A stretch of DNA of 64,000 nt from Planctomycetota bacterium. Lineage in GTDB: Bacteria > Planctomycetota > Phycisphaerae > Phycisphaerales > UBA1924. Location of the stretch: the NCBI GenBank assembly GCA_023432465.1, contig JAEYUO010000072.1:1-64000 (forward strand). Direction: 5' to 3'. This document shows positions 39,832 to 48,895 of this stretch, piece by piece. Under the pieces are notes generated by a model. The model did not search any database. It was not told the DNA's origin and worked only from the letters and a program-made list of their open reading frames with translations. How positions within the stretch are numbered: position 1 is the first letter of the stretch; each line of letters starts with the position of its first letter. A program made the translations under genes and the position numbers.

Positions 39832-41088
39832 ATGAGCGCGTCAAGCGAAACTGGGTTGGCAGGCTCTCGTCTGCGGATGTGGACGACCATCGCCACGCAC
39901 ACGGTGGTGGACTTCTTCTCCTTCCTCATCGTGCCGCTGCTCTCGGTGCTCGAGGGTGAGGTGCGTTTGTCGCACCTCCAGGGTGCAGCGCTGCTGGCGG
40001 TCGGGCAGGTCGCCAGCGGTGTGATTCAGCCCGTCGTCGCGCTGGCCTCCGACAGGTTCGACACGCGGTGGCTTGGCACACTCGGGTTCCTGGCAGCAGT
40101 CGTCGCCATCGGTCTGGTGGGCTATGCCGATTCCTTCACGCAGTTGCTGGTGTTGCAGATTGTCGGCGCTGCGGGGATCGGTGCGTTTCACCCGGTCGCC
40201 GCGGCCGCGGTGGGCCACCTCGCCGGTCCGCGGCGTTCGATGGGCATTGCGTGGTTCTACCTCGCCGGGATGCTGGGCGGAATCCTCGGAAACGTGTCGG
40301 CCGGCCACTATGTCGAGCGGTTCGCACGCATCGGCGGATCGACGGATGCCGGTCTGAAGGCGCTGCTCTACCTCACGCCCGTGGGGATCGCGTTCGTCAT
40401 CGCCCTGGGTCTGGCGATCCACGGCATGCCGCACCGTACTCATGATGCTCACACGATTCACCGTGCGCTGCCGGAGCGGGAACGTCGCAAGCGTTGGACG
40501 GGCGTGTGGCTGCTGTATGCCGGCAACGTGCTGCGGTTCGGTGTCGATGTATGCCTGATCCAGCTCATCATCAGGTGGACCGAGTTGATGGCGATGGATC
40601 GGAGTGTGGGCGGGGCCTTGACGGATGCGGTGCGGATCGACGCCTCGCAGTTGAACGGGCCGCTCCAGGCGGCAAAGCAGATCGGGATGGGCCTGGGCGG
40701 TGTCGCGCTGGGGTGGTGGTTCCATGTGCGGCACGAGCGGGCGCTGCTGGTGGCGATGCCGCTGCTGGGGGCGGCGACGGTGGCGTTACTGCCCTACACA
40801 GCAGGCTGGACCGCGCTCCTGGTCTGTGCTATCGCGGGGGTCGGGTATGGCGCGGTGGTCCCGATGACGATCTCCATGGCGCAGCGGCTCATCCCGCACC
40901 GCACCAGTCTCGCATCCGGGCTGATGATGGGCGGAGCGTGGGCGGTGGCATCGGTGGGCTCGCCGATCTCGCAGTGGCTCGCCGAGAGCTACGGGTTGGA
41001 ACGCGCCTTCCTCGTCGTCGCGGTCAGTCTGCTCCTGGCAAGCGTGCTGGGATTGTTCATCCCGCGTGCGGCGGAACGCGGCCTCTAG
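39832..41088 (+). CDS. MFS transporter, fosmidomycin-resistance (Fsr)-like
   Basis: A 418-residue inner-membrane protein with 12 predicted helices. The opening TIATHTVVDFFSFLIVPLLSVLEGEV, the early LASDRFDTRWLGTLGF (MFS loop 2-3 signature) and VLQIVGAAGIGAFHPVAAAAV are characteristic of the Fsr subfamily of proton-driven efflux pumps. The closing helices contain GYGAVVPMTISMAQRLIPHRTSLASGLMMGGAW. The substrate is not predictable; Fsr in E. coli exports fosmidomycin. The start MSASSETGLAG was preferred over the far-upstream open frame. It stops seven bases from the convergent AbgT-family gene. Confidence 0.87.
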   Translation: MSASSETGLAGSRLRMWTTIATHTVVDFFSFLIVPLLSVLEGEVRLSHLQGAALLAVGQVASGVIQPVVALASDRFDTRWLGTLGFLAAVVAIGLVGYADSFTQLLVLQIVGAAGIGAFHPVAAAAVGHLAGPRRSMGIAWFYLAGMLGGILGNVSAGHYVERFARIGGSTDAGLKALLYLTPVGIAFVIALGLAIHGMPHRTHDAHTIHRALPERERRKRWTGVWLLYAGNVLRFGVDVCLIQLIIRWTELMAMDRSVGGALTDAVRIDASQLNGPLQAAKQIGMGLGGVALGWWFHVRHERALLVAMPLLGAATVALLPYTAGWTALLVCAIAGVGYGAVVPMTISMAQRLIPHRTSLASGLMMGGAWAVASVGSPISQWLAESYGLERAFLVVAVSLLLASVLGLFIPRAAERGL

Positions 41089-41095
41089 GCGGCCC

Positions 41096-42775
41096 TCAGT
41101 TCGTTGCGCCCGACACCGCACCGGCAGGCGGGGCATACTCAAGTCCGCCATCGATGCCGAGGTCGAATCCGAGCGCGAGCCAGCCCAGCAGGAAGAGTGT
41201 CCAGACGATCGCGAACACGATCGAGTACGGTGTCATCATCGAGATGATGGTGCCGGTTCCGGACCGAGGCGCGTACTTCTGACAGACGGCCAGAATCAGC
41301 ACGAGGTACGCGTTGAGCGGCGTGATGATGTTCGTGCACGAGTCAGCAAGGCGGTAGGCGACCTGGGTTGTCTCGGGGCTGATCTGAAGCAACATGAAGA
41401 TCGGCACGAACACCGGGGCAAGCAGTGTCCACTTCGCCGAAGCCGACGAGACGAGGATGTTCAGCACCATCACCAGTGCAATGAACGCCGCCAGCAGCAG
41501 CAGGGGGCTCAACTCGCTCTCGGCAAGCATCTTGCCCAGCGAGTATGCCAGCAGTTGATCAAGCTGCGAGTACTTGAAGTACGCGATGAACTGCCCGGCA
41601 AAGAAGGCGAGCACGATGACGGGCGCTGTCGTCGCAAGGGAGTCGCTCATGAGCCTTGCGATGTCCCGGCCGCTTCGGATGCTACCGACCGAGACCCCGT
41701 AGGCGATCCCGGGGAACAGGAACAAGCCCATGATGATCGGCACGATCGCAACGATCCAGCGTGCAGACTTGCTGTGCGGAATCGCATCGCCATGAAGCGG
41801 GGAGCCCTTGGTGAAGATCAGGGCAAGCACTCCGGCAAGGCCGACGGCAAACACAAGTCCGGCGTAGCCGAGCGCCCGCTTCTCGCCTCGCGAGAGTTGC
41901 TCTGCGCGAAGCTCGGATGTGTCGCCCACGGCCGCACCGCCGTCGTCGGGTGCCCGCCGCGCAAGCCGCGGCTCAACGAACCAGTCAGTCACCGCCCACC
42001 CCAGCAACGTCAGCAGAAACGTCGAGGCGATCATGAACCACCAGTTGCACGCCGCGTTGACTTCGTACCCCGGTTCGATGACCCGGGCCCCGGCCTCGGT
42101 CAAACCGCTGAGCAGGGGGTCCAGCGAGGTGATGAGCAGGTTCGAGCTGAACCCCGCGCTGATCCCGCAGAAGACCGCCGCGACGCCGGCCAGCGGGCTC
42201 CGGCCGACGGACTTGAACAGGAGCGCGGCGATCGGCGGAAGCACGACATATCCCGAGTCGGCGCCCATCGAGGATTGAATGCCCAGCAGAACGAGCATCG
42301 GTGTGAACAGCCGCGGCGGGATGATCAGCATGACGGCCTTCAGCAGCGCCCCGACGAGCCCCGCCCGTTCGGCGAGACCGACCCCGAGCATCGTGACGAC
42401 CACCACACCCAGCGGAGGAAAGTCCACGAAGTTCCGCACCATGGTCCGGAGCATCCAGAAGATGCCATCGCTCGTCAGGAGGCTCTGCGCGACGATCGGA
42501 CTGCCGACATCGACCAGCCGCACCGTCTTGCGACCGTTCTCATCGAGTACAGGTTCCAATCGGACTTCGCCGGTGTTCGGATCGGCGACCTCTTGCATCA
42601 CCCCCTCGGGCCGGACTGGTTGGACACTCCACCCCATAGAGGTGCCGATCGCCGAGAGCGCGATCACGATCAGGGATGCCCAGACAAAGAGCATCGCCGG
42701 GTCGGGGAGTTTGTTCCCCGCCCATTCGATCAGGTCGAGGGGATTGAAGCTGATTCCGGAGCGGGTGGTTGCCAT
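41096..42775 (-). CDS. AbgT-family transporter
   Basis: A 559-residue inner-membrane transporter of the AbgT family. LIEWAGNKLPDPAMLFVWAS near the N-terminus, FPPLGVVVVTMLGVGLAERAGL and SSMGADSGYVVLPPIAALLF, and the later SSASAKWTLLAPVFVPIFML are hallmark stretches of the family. Characterised members import p-aminobenzoyl-glutamate or export sulfonamide-type antimetabolites. A large periplasmic loop (about 50-90) follows TM1. An alternative ATG lies 10 codons upstream (MAHRIRGSNL). Located between an Fsr-like exporter (convergent) and a divergent S41 peptidase; no folate genes adjoin. Confidence 0.92.
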   Translation of the reverse strand: MATTRSGISFNPLDLIEWAGNKLPDPAMLFVWASLIVIALSAIGTSMGWSVQPVRPEGVMQEVADPNTGEVRLEPVLDENGRKTVRLVDVGSPIVAQSLLTSDGIFWMLRTMVRNFVDFPPLGVVVVTMLGVGLAERAGLVGALLKAVMLIIPPRLFTPMLVLLGIQSSMGADSGYVVLPPIAALLFKSVGRSPLAGVAAVFCGISAGFSSNLLITSLDPLLSGLTEAGARVIEPGYEVNAACNWWFMIASTFLLTLLGWAVTDWFVEPRLARRAPDDGGAAVGDTSELRAEQLSRGEKRALGYAGLVFAVGLAGVLALIFTKGSPLHGDAIPHSKSARWIVAIVPIIMGLFLFPGIAYGVSVGSIRSGRDIARLMSDSLATTAPVIVLAFFAGQFIAYFKYSQLDQLLAYSLGKMLAESELSPLLLLAAFIALVMVLNILVSSASAKWTLLAPVFVPIFMLLQISPETTQVAYRLADSCTNIITPLNAYLVLILAVCQKYAPRSGTGTIISMMTPYSIVFAIVWTLFLLGWLALGFDLGIDGGLEYAPPAGAVSGATN

Positions 42776-43009
42776 TAGGTTCGAGCCTCGGATTCGGTGA
42801 GCCATTGATCCAGCGACTTCCGGTCGACACGGGGCCGCCGCGGATGCGGAGACTACCGGCTCGCGGCGATCTCTGCACAGCCGAAACGAGGTGGCGCTGA
42901 ATCCGACACATTCTGGCGATTGGCTGGTACATTCACCGGGCGTGGAGGCCTTGCACCGGCGACCCCGCTAGGGCGGCACGAATGTTGCCCAACCGGAAGG
43001 AGTGAACGC

Positions 43010-45307
43010 ATGACCCGGATTGCCGCGCTTCTCCTGTGCGTACTTTTGGCCCTTCCGGCGAGAGCGGACGGGCCAACGAACCTGACGTTCGAGCAGGACA
43101 CGCTCGGCAGACCGCCGGCGGGGTGGTTTGTCCCCGGTCCCGCGGCCAGCGCAGGGTGGAAAGCCTCGATCCGCAGCGGCATCGCCCGGCGAGAAGGCAA
43201 CTGCGTGGTGCTGAGCAAGGCTGCGGCACGGACCGGGGGGCAGCCCGGCGCGTTCGGCAATCTCATGCAGCAGTTCGATGCCACACCATTTCAGGGCAAA
43301 CGCATCAGCATGACGGCGTGGATTCGTGTCAAGCCCGACAACCCGCAAGCGGGGGGACGGGCGCAGATGTGGTTCCGCGCGGATCGTCCCAACGGGCAAC
43401 CTGGGTTCTTCGACAACTCATCCGAGAGTCCGGCGACGAGCACCGACTGGCAGCAGTACAAGGTCATCGCGGACATCGATCAGGATGCGCAAAGCATCGC
43501 CGTCGGGTTCATGGCCTTCGGCGCGACGACATGGATCGATGATGTGACCTTTGATGTCATCGGCGACGCGGTTCAGGTGGACGATCCTCCGAGGCCGCTC
43601 ACCGAGCAGGGGCTTATGAACCTGACGGCGTTCGCGAAACTGGTCGGCTACGTCCGGTACTACCACCCGAGCGAGGAGGCCGCGGCGTGCGATTGGGAGG
43701 AGTTCGTTCGAGCACGGGTTACGGCCGTCGAATCTGCGCCGGATTCCGAAGCTCTGGCGGATGAGTTTGAGGGCATGCTCGCCGCCCTTGCGCCATCCGC
43801 GATCGTTCAGATGCAACCGTTCGGCGGGGCGTTTGATCCGAGATCGATGCTGGCCGAAGGCGATGTGCCTCGGCAGGAGACGGCGTGGTTCAGGTATGGC
43901 TTCGCGCACAAGGGAGAGCATGGAATCTATCAGGCTCAGCGAAGGGTGTGGCAGACGGGCGAGCAGCCACCAGAGTTCGTCGCGGGGATCGGCGAGCACA
44001 AGACGGCGCAAATTGCACCCGGTGTGTGGGTGCGGATTCCGCTGGCGTTGTATCGCGACGATTCGGGAACTCTGCCGAGAGCAAGGCTGTCGATCATGCC
44101 GACGCCGGACCCGGCCTACGTGCGTCCCAGCGGAGACCACCGGACCACCCGCCTGGCGGGCGTCATTCTGGCGTGGAATGTCTTTCAGCACCACTACCCG
44201 TACTTTGACGTGGTAGGCGTGAACTGGGAGGAGCAGCTCTCGAGGGCGCTTCGGGATGCGGCGACGGACCCTGACGGGGTGAGCTTTCACCGGACGCTTG
44301 AACGGTTCGTCGCGTCTCTCGAGGATGGGCACGGCTACGTCGGCTATACCCAAGCGTCCGGCGGGGCAAGGCTCCCGATCGCATGGAGTTTCGTGGGCGA
44401 ACGGTTGATCGTGACAGCAGTCGGAACCGCGGTCCAGCAGATCCGAGAAGGAGACGAGGTGCTTGAGATCGACGGCATCGCAGTCGCTGAGCTTGCAACG
44501 GCGGCGGGGAGACGGATGAGCGCCTCGACGCCTCAGTTCCGGAGGTATCGCACGGCGAACGAACTGGCGCGTGGCGAGTTCGGGCAGACACGGGAGTTGA
44601 AGCTGCGCCGGATGAGCGGCGAGATGTACACGCAGCAGCTTGAGTGCGGGCCGGCCGACGCCCAGCCCGCCGAGCCGCGGCCGGACAAGGTCTGCGAGGT
44701 CCGCCCGGGGATCTGGTACGTGGACATCGACCGGGTGAACGACGATGACATCCGTTCGAACATGGACAAGCTTGCCGCGGCCGAGGGGCTGGTGTTTGAC
44801 CTTCGCGGCTATCCCGGCCGGCTTTCGACGATCGTGCTTGCGCACCTGACGGACACCCCGCTGCGCAGCGCGAGGTGGTGCGCGCCCTATCTGCCAAAGC
44901 CGGATCGCGAGGGGATGAGCCACGCCAATGGCGGGTGGCCGGTGCCGCCGGCCGAGCCGCGCTGGACAAGCAACGCCGCCTTTATCATCGACGGTCGCGC
45001 AATCAGCTACGCGGAAACCTACATGGGCATCGTTGAACACTTCAAACTCGCGGCGATTGTCGGCGAGGCGACCGCCGGCACGAACGGGAACGTGACCGCC
45101 TTCACGCTGCCCGGTGGGTACAGCATCGGCTTCACTGGCATGCGGGTGCTGAAGCACGATGGATCGGTTCATCATGGCATCGGGATCGAGCCCACGATCC
45201 CGGTTGAACGCACGATCGGGGGGATCGCGGCCGACAGGGATGAGTTCCTTGAGGCCGCGATCGCGCATGTCGAGAAGCACGCGCCCGCCAAAGAGCGTCC
45301 TCGCTGA
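43010..45307 (+). CDS. Secreted S41-family (tail-specific protease type) peptidase
   Basis: A 765-residue exported protein. Signal peptide MTRIAALLLCVLLALPARA; then a jelly-roll, carbohydrate-binding-module-like domain (about 20-195, ending FGATTWIDDVTFDVIGD); a helical linker with LVGYVRYYHPSEEAA; and the S41 domain with a PDZ-like part (IREGDEVLEIDGIAV). The catalytic region reads FIIDGRAISYAETYMG and VGEATAGTNGNVTAF, with the nucleophilic Ser in ISYAET and a Lys 14 residues later in EHFK. It resembles the S41 group of Bacteroidetes and Planctomycetes with an HGIGIEPTIPV ending. AAGGAG lies seven bases before the ATG. Confidence 0.85.
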   Translation: MTRIAALLLCVLLALPARADGPTNLTFEQDTLGRPPAGWFVPGPAASAGWKASIRSGIARREGNCVVLSKAAARTGGQPGAFGNLMQQFDATPFQGKRISMTAWIRVKPDNPQAGGRAQMWFRADRPNGQPGFFDNSSESPATSTDWQQYKVIADIDQDAQSIAVGFMAFGATTWIDDVTFDVIGDAVQVDDPPRPLTEQGLMNLTAFAKLVGYVRYYHPSEEAAACDWEEFVRARVTAVESAPDSEALADEFEGMLAALAPSAIVQMQPFGGAFDPRSMLAEGDVPRQETAWFRYGFAHKGEHGIYQAQRRVWQTGEQPPEFVAGIGEHKTAQIAPGVWVRIPLALYRDDSGTLPRARLSIMPTPDPAYVRPSGDHRTTRLAGVILAWNVFQHHYPYFDVVGVNWEEQLSRALRDAATDPDGVSFHRTLERFVASLEDGHGYVGYTQASGGARLPIAWSFVGERLIVTAVGTAVQQIREGDEVLEIDGIAVAELATAAGRRMSASTPQFRRYRTANELARGEFGQTRELKLRRMSGEMYTQQLECGPADAQPAEPRPDKVCEVRPGIWYVDIDRVNDDDIRSNMDKLAAAEGLVFDLRGYPGRLSTIVLAHLTDTPLRSARWCAPYLPKPDREGMSHANGGWPVPPAEPRWTSNAAFIIDGRAISYAETYMGIVEHFKLAAIVGEATAGTNGNVTAFTLPGGYSIGFTGMRVLKHDGSVHHGIGIEPTIPVERTIGGIAADRDEFLEAAIAHVEKHAPAKERPR

Positions 45308-45315
45308 ACGCCTGA

Positions 45316-46488
45316 TCAGCCGAACAGACCGAGTTGCCCACTGCCGAGCGATCGTCGCCGCAGGAACTCCGCGCTTGAGAGCCTTGACCAGCCTCCGCCG
45401 CGGCTCGCATTCGTGTGCCGCGTGCCGTCCGGCGAGGTTCGCGGCCCTTCTGCGTGGCCCAGCCCCGCACGCCTTTTGAACAGTGTGAAGGCCTGAGCGA
45501 GATGCTCCGCGCGGACGCCCGTCCCTCGCTGCCGCTCGAAGAACACCGACTTGTACAACTCTCCTCCGTGAGTCTCACGCATCGAGTTGAGGACTTTGTC
45601 CGCGCGCTCCGGAAAGTGCCGCCGCAGCCAGTCCTCGAAGAGCGCCTTGATCTGGTGCGGCATGCGCAGGAGGATGTAGCCCGCATCGCGTGCACCCGCA
45701 TCAGCGGCGGCCTGAAGGATCGCCGGCACTTCCGATTCGTTGAGGGCGGGGACAATCGGTGCGACCATGACATGCACCGGAATACCCGCCGCCGCGAGCT
45801 GCCGCACGGTTTCCAGGCGTTCTCTGGGGGCGCTGGCGCGCGGTTCCATGTTCGCGGCGAGTGTGTTGTCAAGGGTCGTGATGCTCACCGCGACACTCGC
45901 CGCGTTGAATCGCGACAGCTCAGAAAGCAGGTCCAGATCGCGCAGCACGAGCCGATTCTTGGTGACGATGGAGACGGGCTGGGCAAGCTCCGCGCAGACT
46001 TCCAGGCACGCGCGGGTAATCGCCAGGCGAGCTTCGATCGGTTGGTAGCAATCGGTCACGCCGCTGAAGACGATGACCTCGCCCTGCCATCGTGGCTTGG
46101 TGAGTGCCTCGCGCAGTAAGCGAGGCGCATCGGGTTTGGCAAAGATCTGAGTTTCAAAGTCAAGCCCGGAGGAGAGCGCGAGATACTCGTGCCCGGGCCG
46201 CGCATAGCAGTAGATGCAGCCGTGCTCGCAGCCGCGATACGGATTGACCGTCCAGTTGAACCCAAGGTCCGGGCTGTCCACGTGGTTGAGGACCGACCTG
46301 CTCGCATCCTCGTACACCTCGGTGCGGACCTGCTGCCCGCATGGGTGCTCGCGAAGCTGATTGTCCAGATGCTCGCCGAGCACGTGGAGTCGCACCGGCT
46401 CGAAGCGATTGCCGGGGTTGAGCCCAGCCCCGCGGCCGCGCGCGACGCCTTGTGGCAGACCATCCTTGATCTCATCACGCTCGAGCAT
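45316..46488 (-). CDS. PA0069-family radical SAM protein (SplB-like)
   Basis: A 390-residue radical SAM enzyme. The [4Fe-4S] motif is Cys87-x3-Cys91-x2-Cys94 (RGCEHGCIYCYARPGHEYL). GEVIVFSGVTDCYQPIEARL and VSIVTKNRLVLRDLDLL are conserved blocks of the PA0069 group, which is related to spore photoproduct lyase but lacks an established reaction. The C-terminus is typical (SVFFERQRGTGVRAEHLAQAF) and ends in GQLGLFG. The ATG at 46488 was preferred over a TTG six codons upstream. The following membrane protein gene on the same strand ends 47 bases upstream. DNA repair or tRNA-type chemistry is possible; not assigned. Confidence 0.9.
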   Translation of the reverse strand: MLERDEIKDGLPQGVARGRGAGLNPGNRFEPVRLHVLGEHLDNQLREHPCGQQVRTEVYEDASRSVLNHVDSPDLGFNWTVNPYRGCEHGCIYCYARPGHEYLALSSGLDFETQIFAKPDAPRLLREALTKPRWQGEVIVFSGVTDCYQPIEARLAITRACLEVCAELAQPVSIVTKNRLVLRDLDLLSELSRFNAASVAVSITTLDNTLAANMEPRASAPRERLETVRQLAAAGIPVHVMVAPIVPALNESEVPAILQAAADAGARDAGYILLRMPHQIKALFEDWLRRHFPERADKVLNSMRETHGGELYKSVFFERQRGTGVRAEHLAQAFTLFKRRAGLGHAEGPRTSPDGTRHTNASRGGGWSRLSSAEFLRRRSLGSGQLGLFG

Positions 46489-46535
46489 ACACCGAACAAT
46501 ATCCAATCGTGCTGCGATGGTCTATTGGCCGGGGC

Positions 46536-47090
46536 TCAGTCGATCCCGAAGGCCCACCCGAGCCCGTCTCGCTTCAGCGCCAGGAGGGCACCGGCCGATG
46601 CGGCGAACGCCGTAAGCGCTGCTGCGAGGACGACGCTGGAGGGCGGTACATCGATTTTGGGCCTTACCAGGCACGCGATGGGTGTGAGCGCGGCGACGAA
46701 CAGCCTCGCAGCCGCGATCAGCAGCACCGAGCCCGCCACCATACCGCCGGGGACCGGACACCCGCTGCATACCAAGGCCACCAACCCCGCAAGGGCGGCA
46801 AAGCGGAAGGCCCGCCCGAAGATGGGTCGCGGGTGTTGCCAGCCAAGGGCACCCGCGGCGGCAACACCAAGGGTGGCGACAAAGGCCATCAGGGTAATCC
46901 GCTCTCCATACACCTTGTACTCCTCAGGCGAGTTCTCAAGGCTGTTGAGCGCCTGAAAGGTCATGAAGCTTGCAAAGATGGCCGCGGCTACGGCAAGAAC
47001 TGCGATGCCCGCCGTGATGTATCGGCTCGGCGTCTGCACCGCGGGTTCGGGAACGGGATCAGGAATGCCATCCGTCACGTCGCCCATCAT
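46536..47090 (-). CDS. Five-helix membrane protein, unknown
   Basis: A 184-residue hydrophobic protein with a short acidic N-terminus (MMGDVTDGIPDPVPEP) and about five transmembrane helices, near 23-47, 64-84, 92-110, 115-137 and 151-172. One possible metal- or redox-relevant feature is the CSGCPVPGG motif between helices 3 and 4. No family recognised. ATG codons at 47090 and 47087 are both usable; no obvious ribosome site separates them. It lies between the radical SAM gene and the sigma-54 regulator on the same strand, 119 bases after the latter. Confidence 0.6.
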   Translation of the reverse strand: MMGDVTDGIPDPVPEPAVQTPSRYITAGIAVLAVAAAIFASFMTFQALNSLENSPEEYKVYGERITLMAFVATLGVAAAGALGWQHPRPIFGRAFRFAALAGLVALVCSGCPVPGGMVAGSVLLIAAARLFVAALTPIACLVRPKIDVPPSSVVLAAALTAFAASAGALLALKRDGLGWAFGID

Positions 47091-47209
47091 ACCAATCCGT
47101 ACGGAGTAACCGACCGCGCAGTTTGCAGCTCGTTCGATCTTCCTCGACGTATCCATCGGCTCCGCGATGGATGGGACATGGCTCTGGGGCGAGTACCGCC
47201 AACGCCGCT

Positions 47210-48691
47210 TCAGCCCGCCAGCCGCTCCTCGCCGCCGTCGATGCCGAGCACCTTCATCTTCTTGTACAGCGTGGTGCGATTGATCCTCAGATCGTCGGCG
47301 GTCTTTTGCCGGTTCCAGCTGTTGGCTCGCAGCGCCTGCAGGATGATGCGCTTCTCCGGCTCGCGCAGGGCATCCTCGAGCGCACAAGGCGACCACGGCG
47401 TGTCCTCGGCAGGGGAATCAAGCTCACCGCCTACGAGTCGGAGAGGCGCTTGCCCGGCGATGAGGCGATTCGGGGCGGTGCCCTGGACATGCTCGGGCAG
47501 ATCGGTCTCCGTGATCGTGGGGCCGCGGGAGAGCACCGCGGCACGCTCGACGATGTTCTCAAGTTCGCGCACGTTGCCGGGGTATGTGTACCGTCTGAGC
47601 GCTTCGACGGCCTCCGACGAGAACCCCGCGAAGGTCCGCCCGACCGCCGCGCCCTGCTGCTGGAGAAAGTGAGCGGCCAGCAGGGGGATGTCGCTCAGGC
47701 GATCGCGCAGCGGGGGGAGTTCGACCGTGACCACGTTGATGCGGTAGTACAGGTCCTGCCGGAACTCTCCACGCGCGACCAGGTCCTCCAGCGGCTTGTT
47801 CGTCGCGAGGATCACGCGGACATCGACCTCGATGGTCTGGCTGCTGCCCACCGGTTCGAACTTCCGCTCCTGCAGGACCCGGAGCAGCTTGAGCTGCATG
47901 GCCGGCGAGGCGGAGTTGATCTCATCGAGAAAGATGGTGCCGCCATCGGCGGCCAGGAAGCGGCCGATCTTGTCGGCATACGCGCCGGTGAACGCGCCCT
48001 TGACATGCCCGAAGAGCTCGCTCTCCAGCAGCGTTTCGGGGATTGATCCGCACGAGAGCTGCACAAAGGGCCTGGCCTTGCGCGGCGAGAGATGGTGGAT
48101 CGACTGCGCGATCATGCTCTTGCCCGTGCCGCTCTCGCCGGTCATCAGGACGGTGGTCTTGCTTGGTGCGACCGCGCTGATGAGGTCGTAGATCTTGAGC
48201 ATCCGCGGGTCCGCCCCGATGATGCGATCCAGGCCGCAGCGTTCGTCGAGCCGGTGCTTCAGGGCCCGGTTCTCCGACACCAGAGCCTGCTGCCGGAGAG
48301 CCCGCTGCAGGGCCACACGAAGCTCGCCGTCGATGACCGGCTTGGTCATGTAGTCCACAGCGCCCATGCGCACGGCATCGACGGCGGATTCGATCGAACC
48401 GTAGCCGGTGAGCATCAGCGCGACGGTGGTCGGATGCTCCTTGACGATCCGCTTGAGAAGCTCGATGCCGTCCATCTCCGGCATCGCGATGTCGCAGATC
48501 GCGACGGCGAACGGTCGGGGCGGCTCGGAGGCCATCGCGGGCTGCTCAGCCTTTTCCAGCGCGCTCAGCGCCTCGCGGCCGTTGAACGCCGTGGCGGTGT
48601 CGAAGCCCTCCTGGCTCAGAAAGTCCGCGAGCGACTCCGCGGTGATCGGGTCATCATCAACAATCAGGATTCGCGGTCTTTCTTTACTCAC
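47210..48691 (-). CDS. NtrC-type sigma-54-dependent response regulator
   Basis: A 493-residue transcriptional activator. The receiver domain (7-130) has Asp67 as the phospho-acceptor (VAICDIAMPEMDG) with the acidic pocket at VDDDP and Lys117 in TKPV. The AAA+ domain (about 155-390) has Walker A GESGTGKS (185-192), the sigma-54 contact loop GAFTGA (232-237) and Walker B IFLDEI. A Fis-type helix-turn-helix is at the C-terminus (RQKTADDLRINRTTLYKKMK). It activates sigma-54 promoters when phosphorylated. The histidine kinase upstream (48896-49852) is the evident partner, and an overlapping short ORF lies between them. Confidence 0.95.
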   Translation of the reverse strand: MSKERPRILIVDDDPITAESLADFLSQEGFDTATAFNGREALSALEKAEQPAMASEPPRPFAVAICDIAMPEMDGIELLKRIVKEHPTTVALMLTGYGSIESAVDAVRMGAVDYMTKPVIDGELRVALQRALRQQALVSENRALKHRLDERCGLDRIIGADPRMLKIYDLISAVAPSKTTVLMTGESGTGKSMIAQSIHHLSPRKARPFVQLSCGSIPETLLESELFGHVKGAFTGAYADKIGRFLAADGGTIFLDEINSASPAMQLKLLRVLQERKFEPVGSSQTIEVDVRVILATNKPLEDLVARGEFRQDLYYRINVVTVELPPLRDRLSDIPLLAAHFLQQQGAAVGRTFAGFSSEAVEALRRYTYPGNVRELENIVERAAVLSRGPTITETDLPEHVQGTAPNRLIAGQAPLRLVGGELDSPAEDTPWSPCALEDALREPEKRIILQALRANSWNRQKTADDLRINRTTLYKKMKVLGIDGGEERLAG

Positions 48692-48863
48692 GCACGAGTC
48701 CCCGAGCGGTTGCTGTCGCGATGCTGAGCATCCTCAGTCCCCCCACCATGCTGGTCACCCTGCCTCGGATCGGGCATTTCGCGGCGATGAGAGAGAGCAC
48801 AGCGAGGGACGGGTCGGTCTCTCGGACCAGCGGGCCGTAGTTTCGTCGGGGCGGGGTGGTCAT
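48684..48863 (-). CDS. Possible 59-residue linker protein between kinase and regulator
   Basis: An open frame of 59 codons beginning MTTPPRRNYGPLVRETDPSL, starting 32 bases after the kinase stop and ending eight bases inside the regulator start, an arrangement suggestive of translational coupling. Third codon positions are mostly G or C, like neighbouring genes. The middle LAVLSLIAAKCPIRGRVTSM is amphipathic rather than a clean membrane helix, and there is no strong ribosome site. It may instead be untranslated spacer. If real, it could modulate the two-component pair. Confidence 0.4.
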   Translation of the reverse strand: MTTPPRRNYGPLVRETDPSLAVLSLIAAKCPIRGRVTSMVGGLRMLSIATATARGLVRE

Positions 48864-48895
48864 ATCGGCGGTCGGTTCGAGCGCCGATGGGGCCC

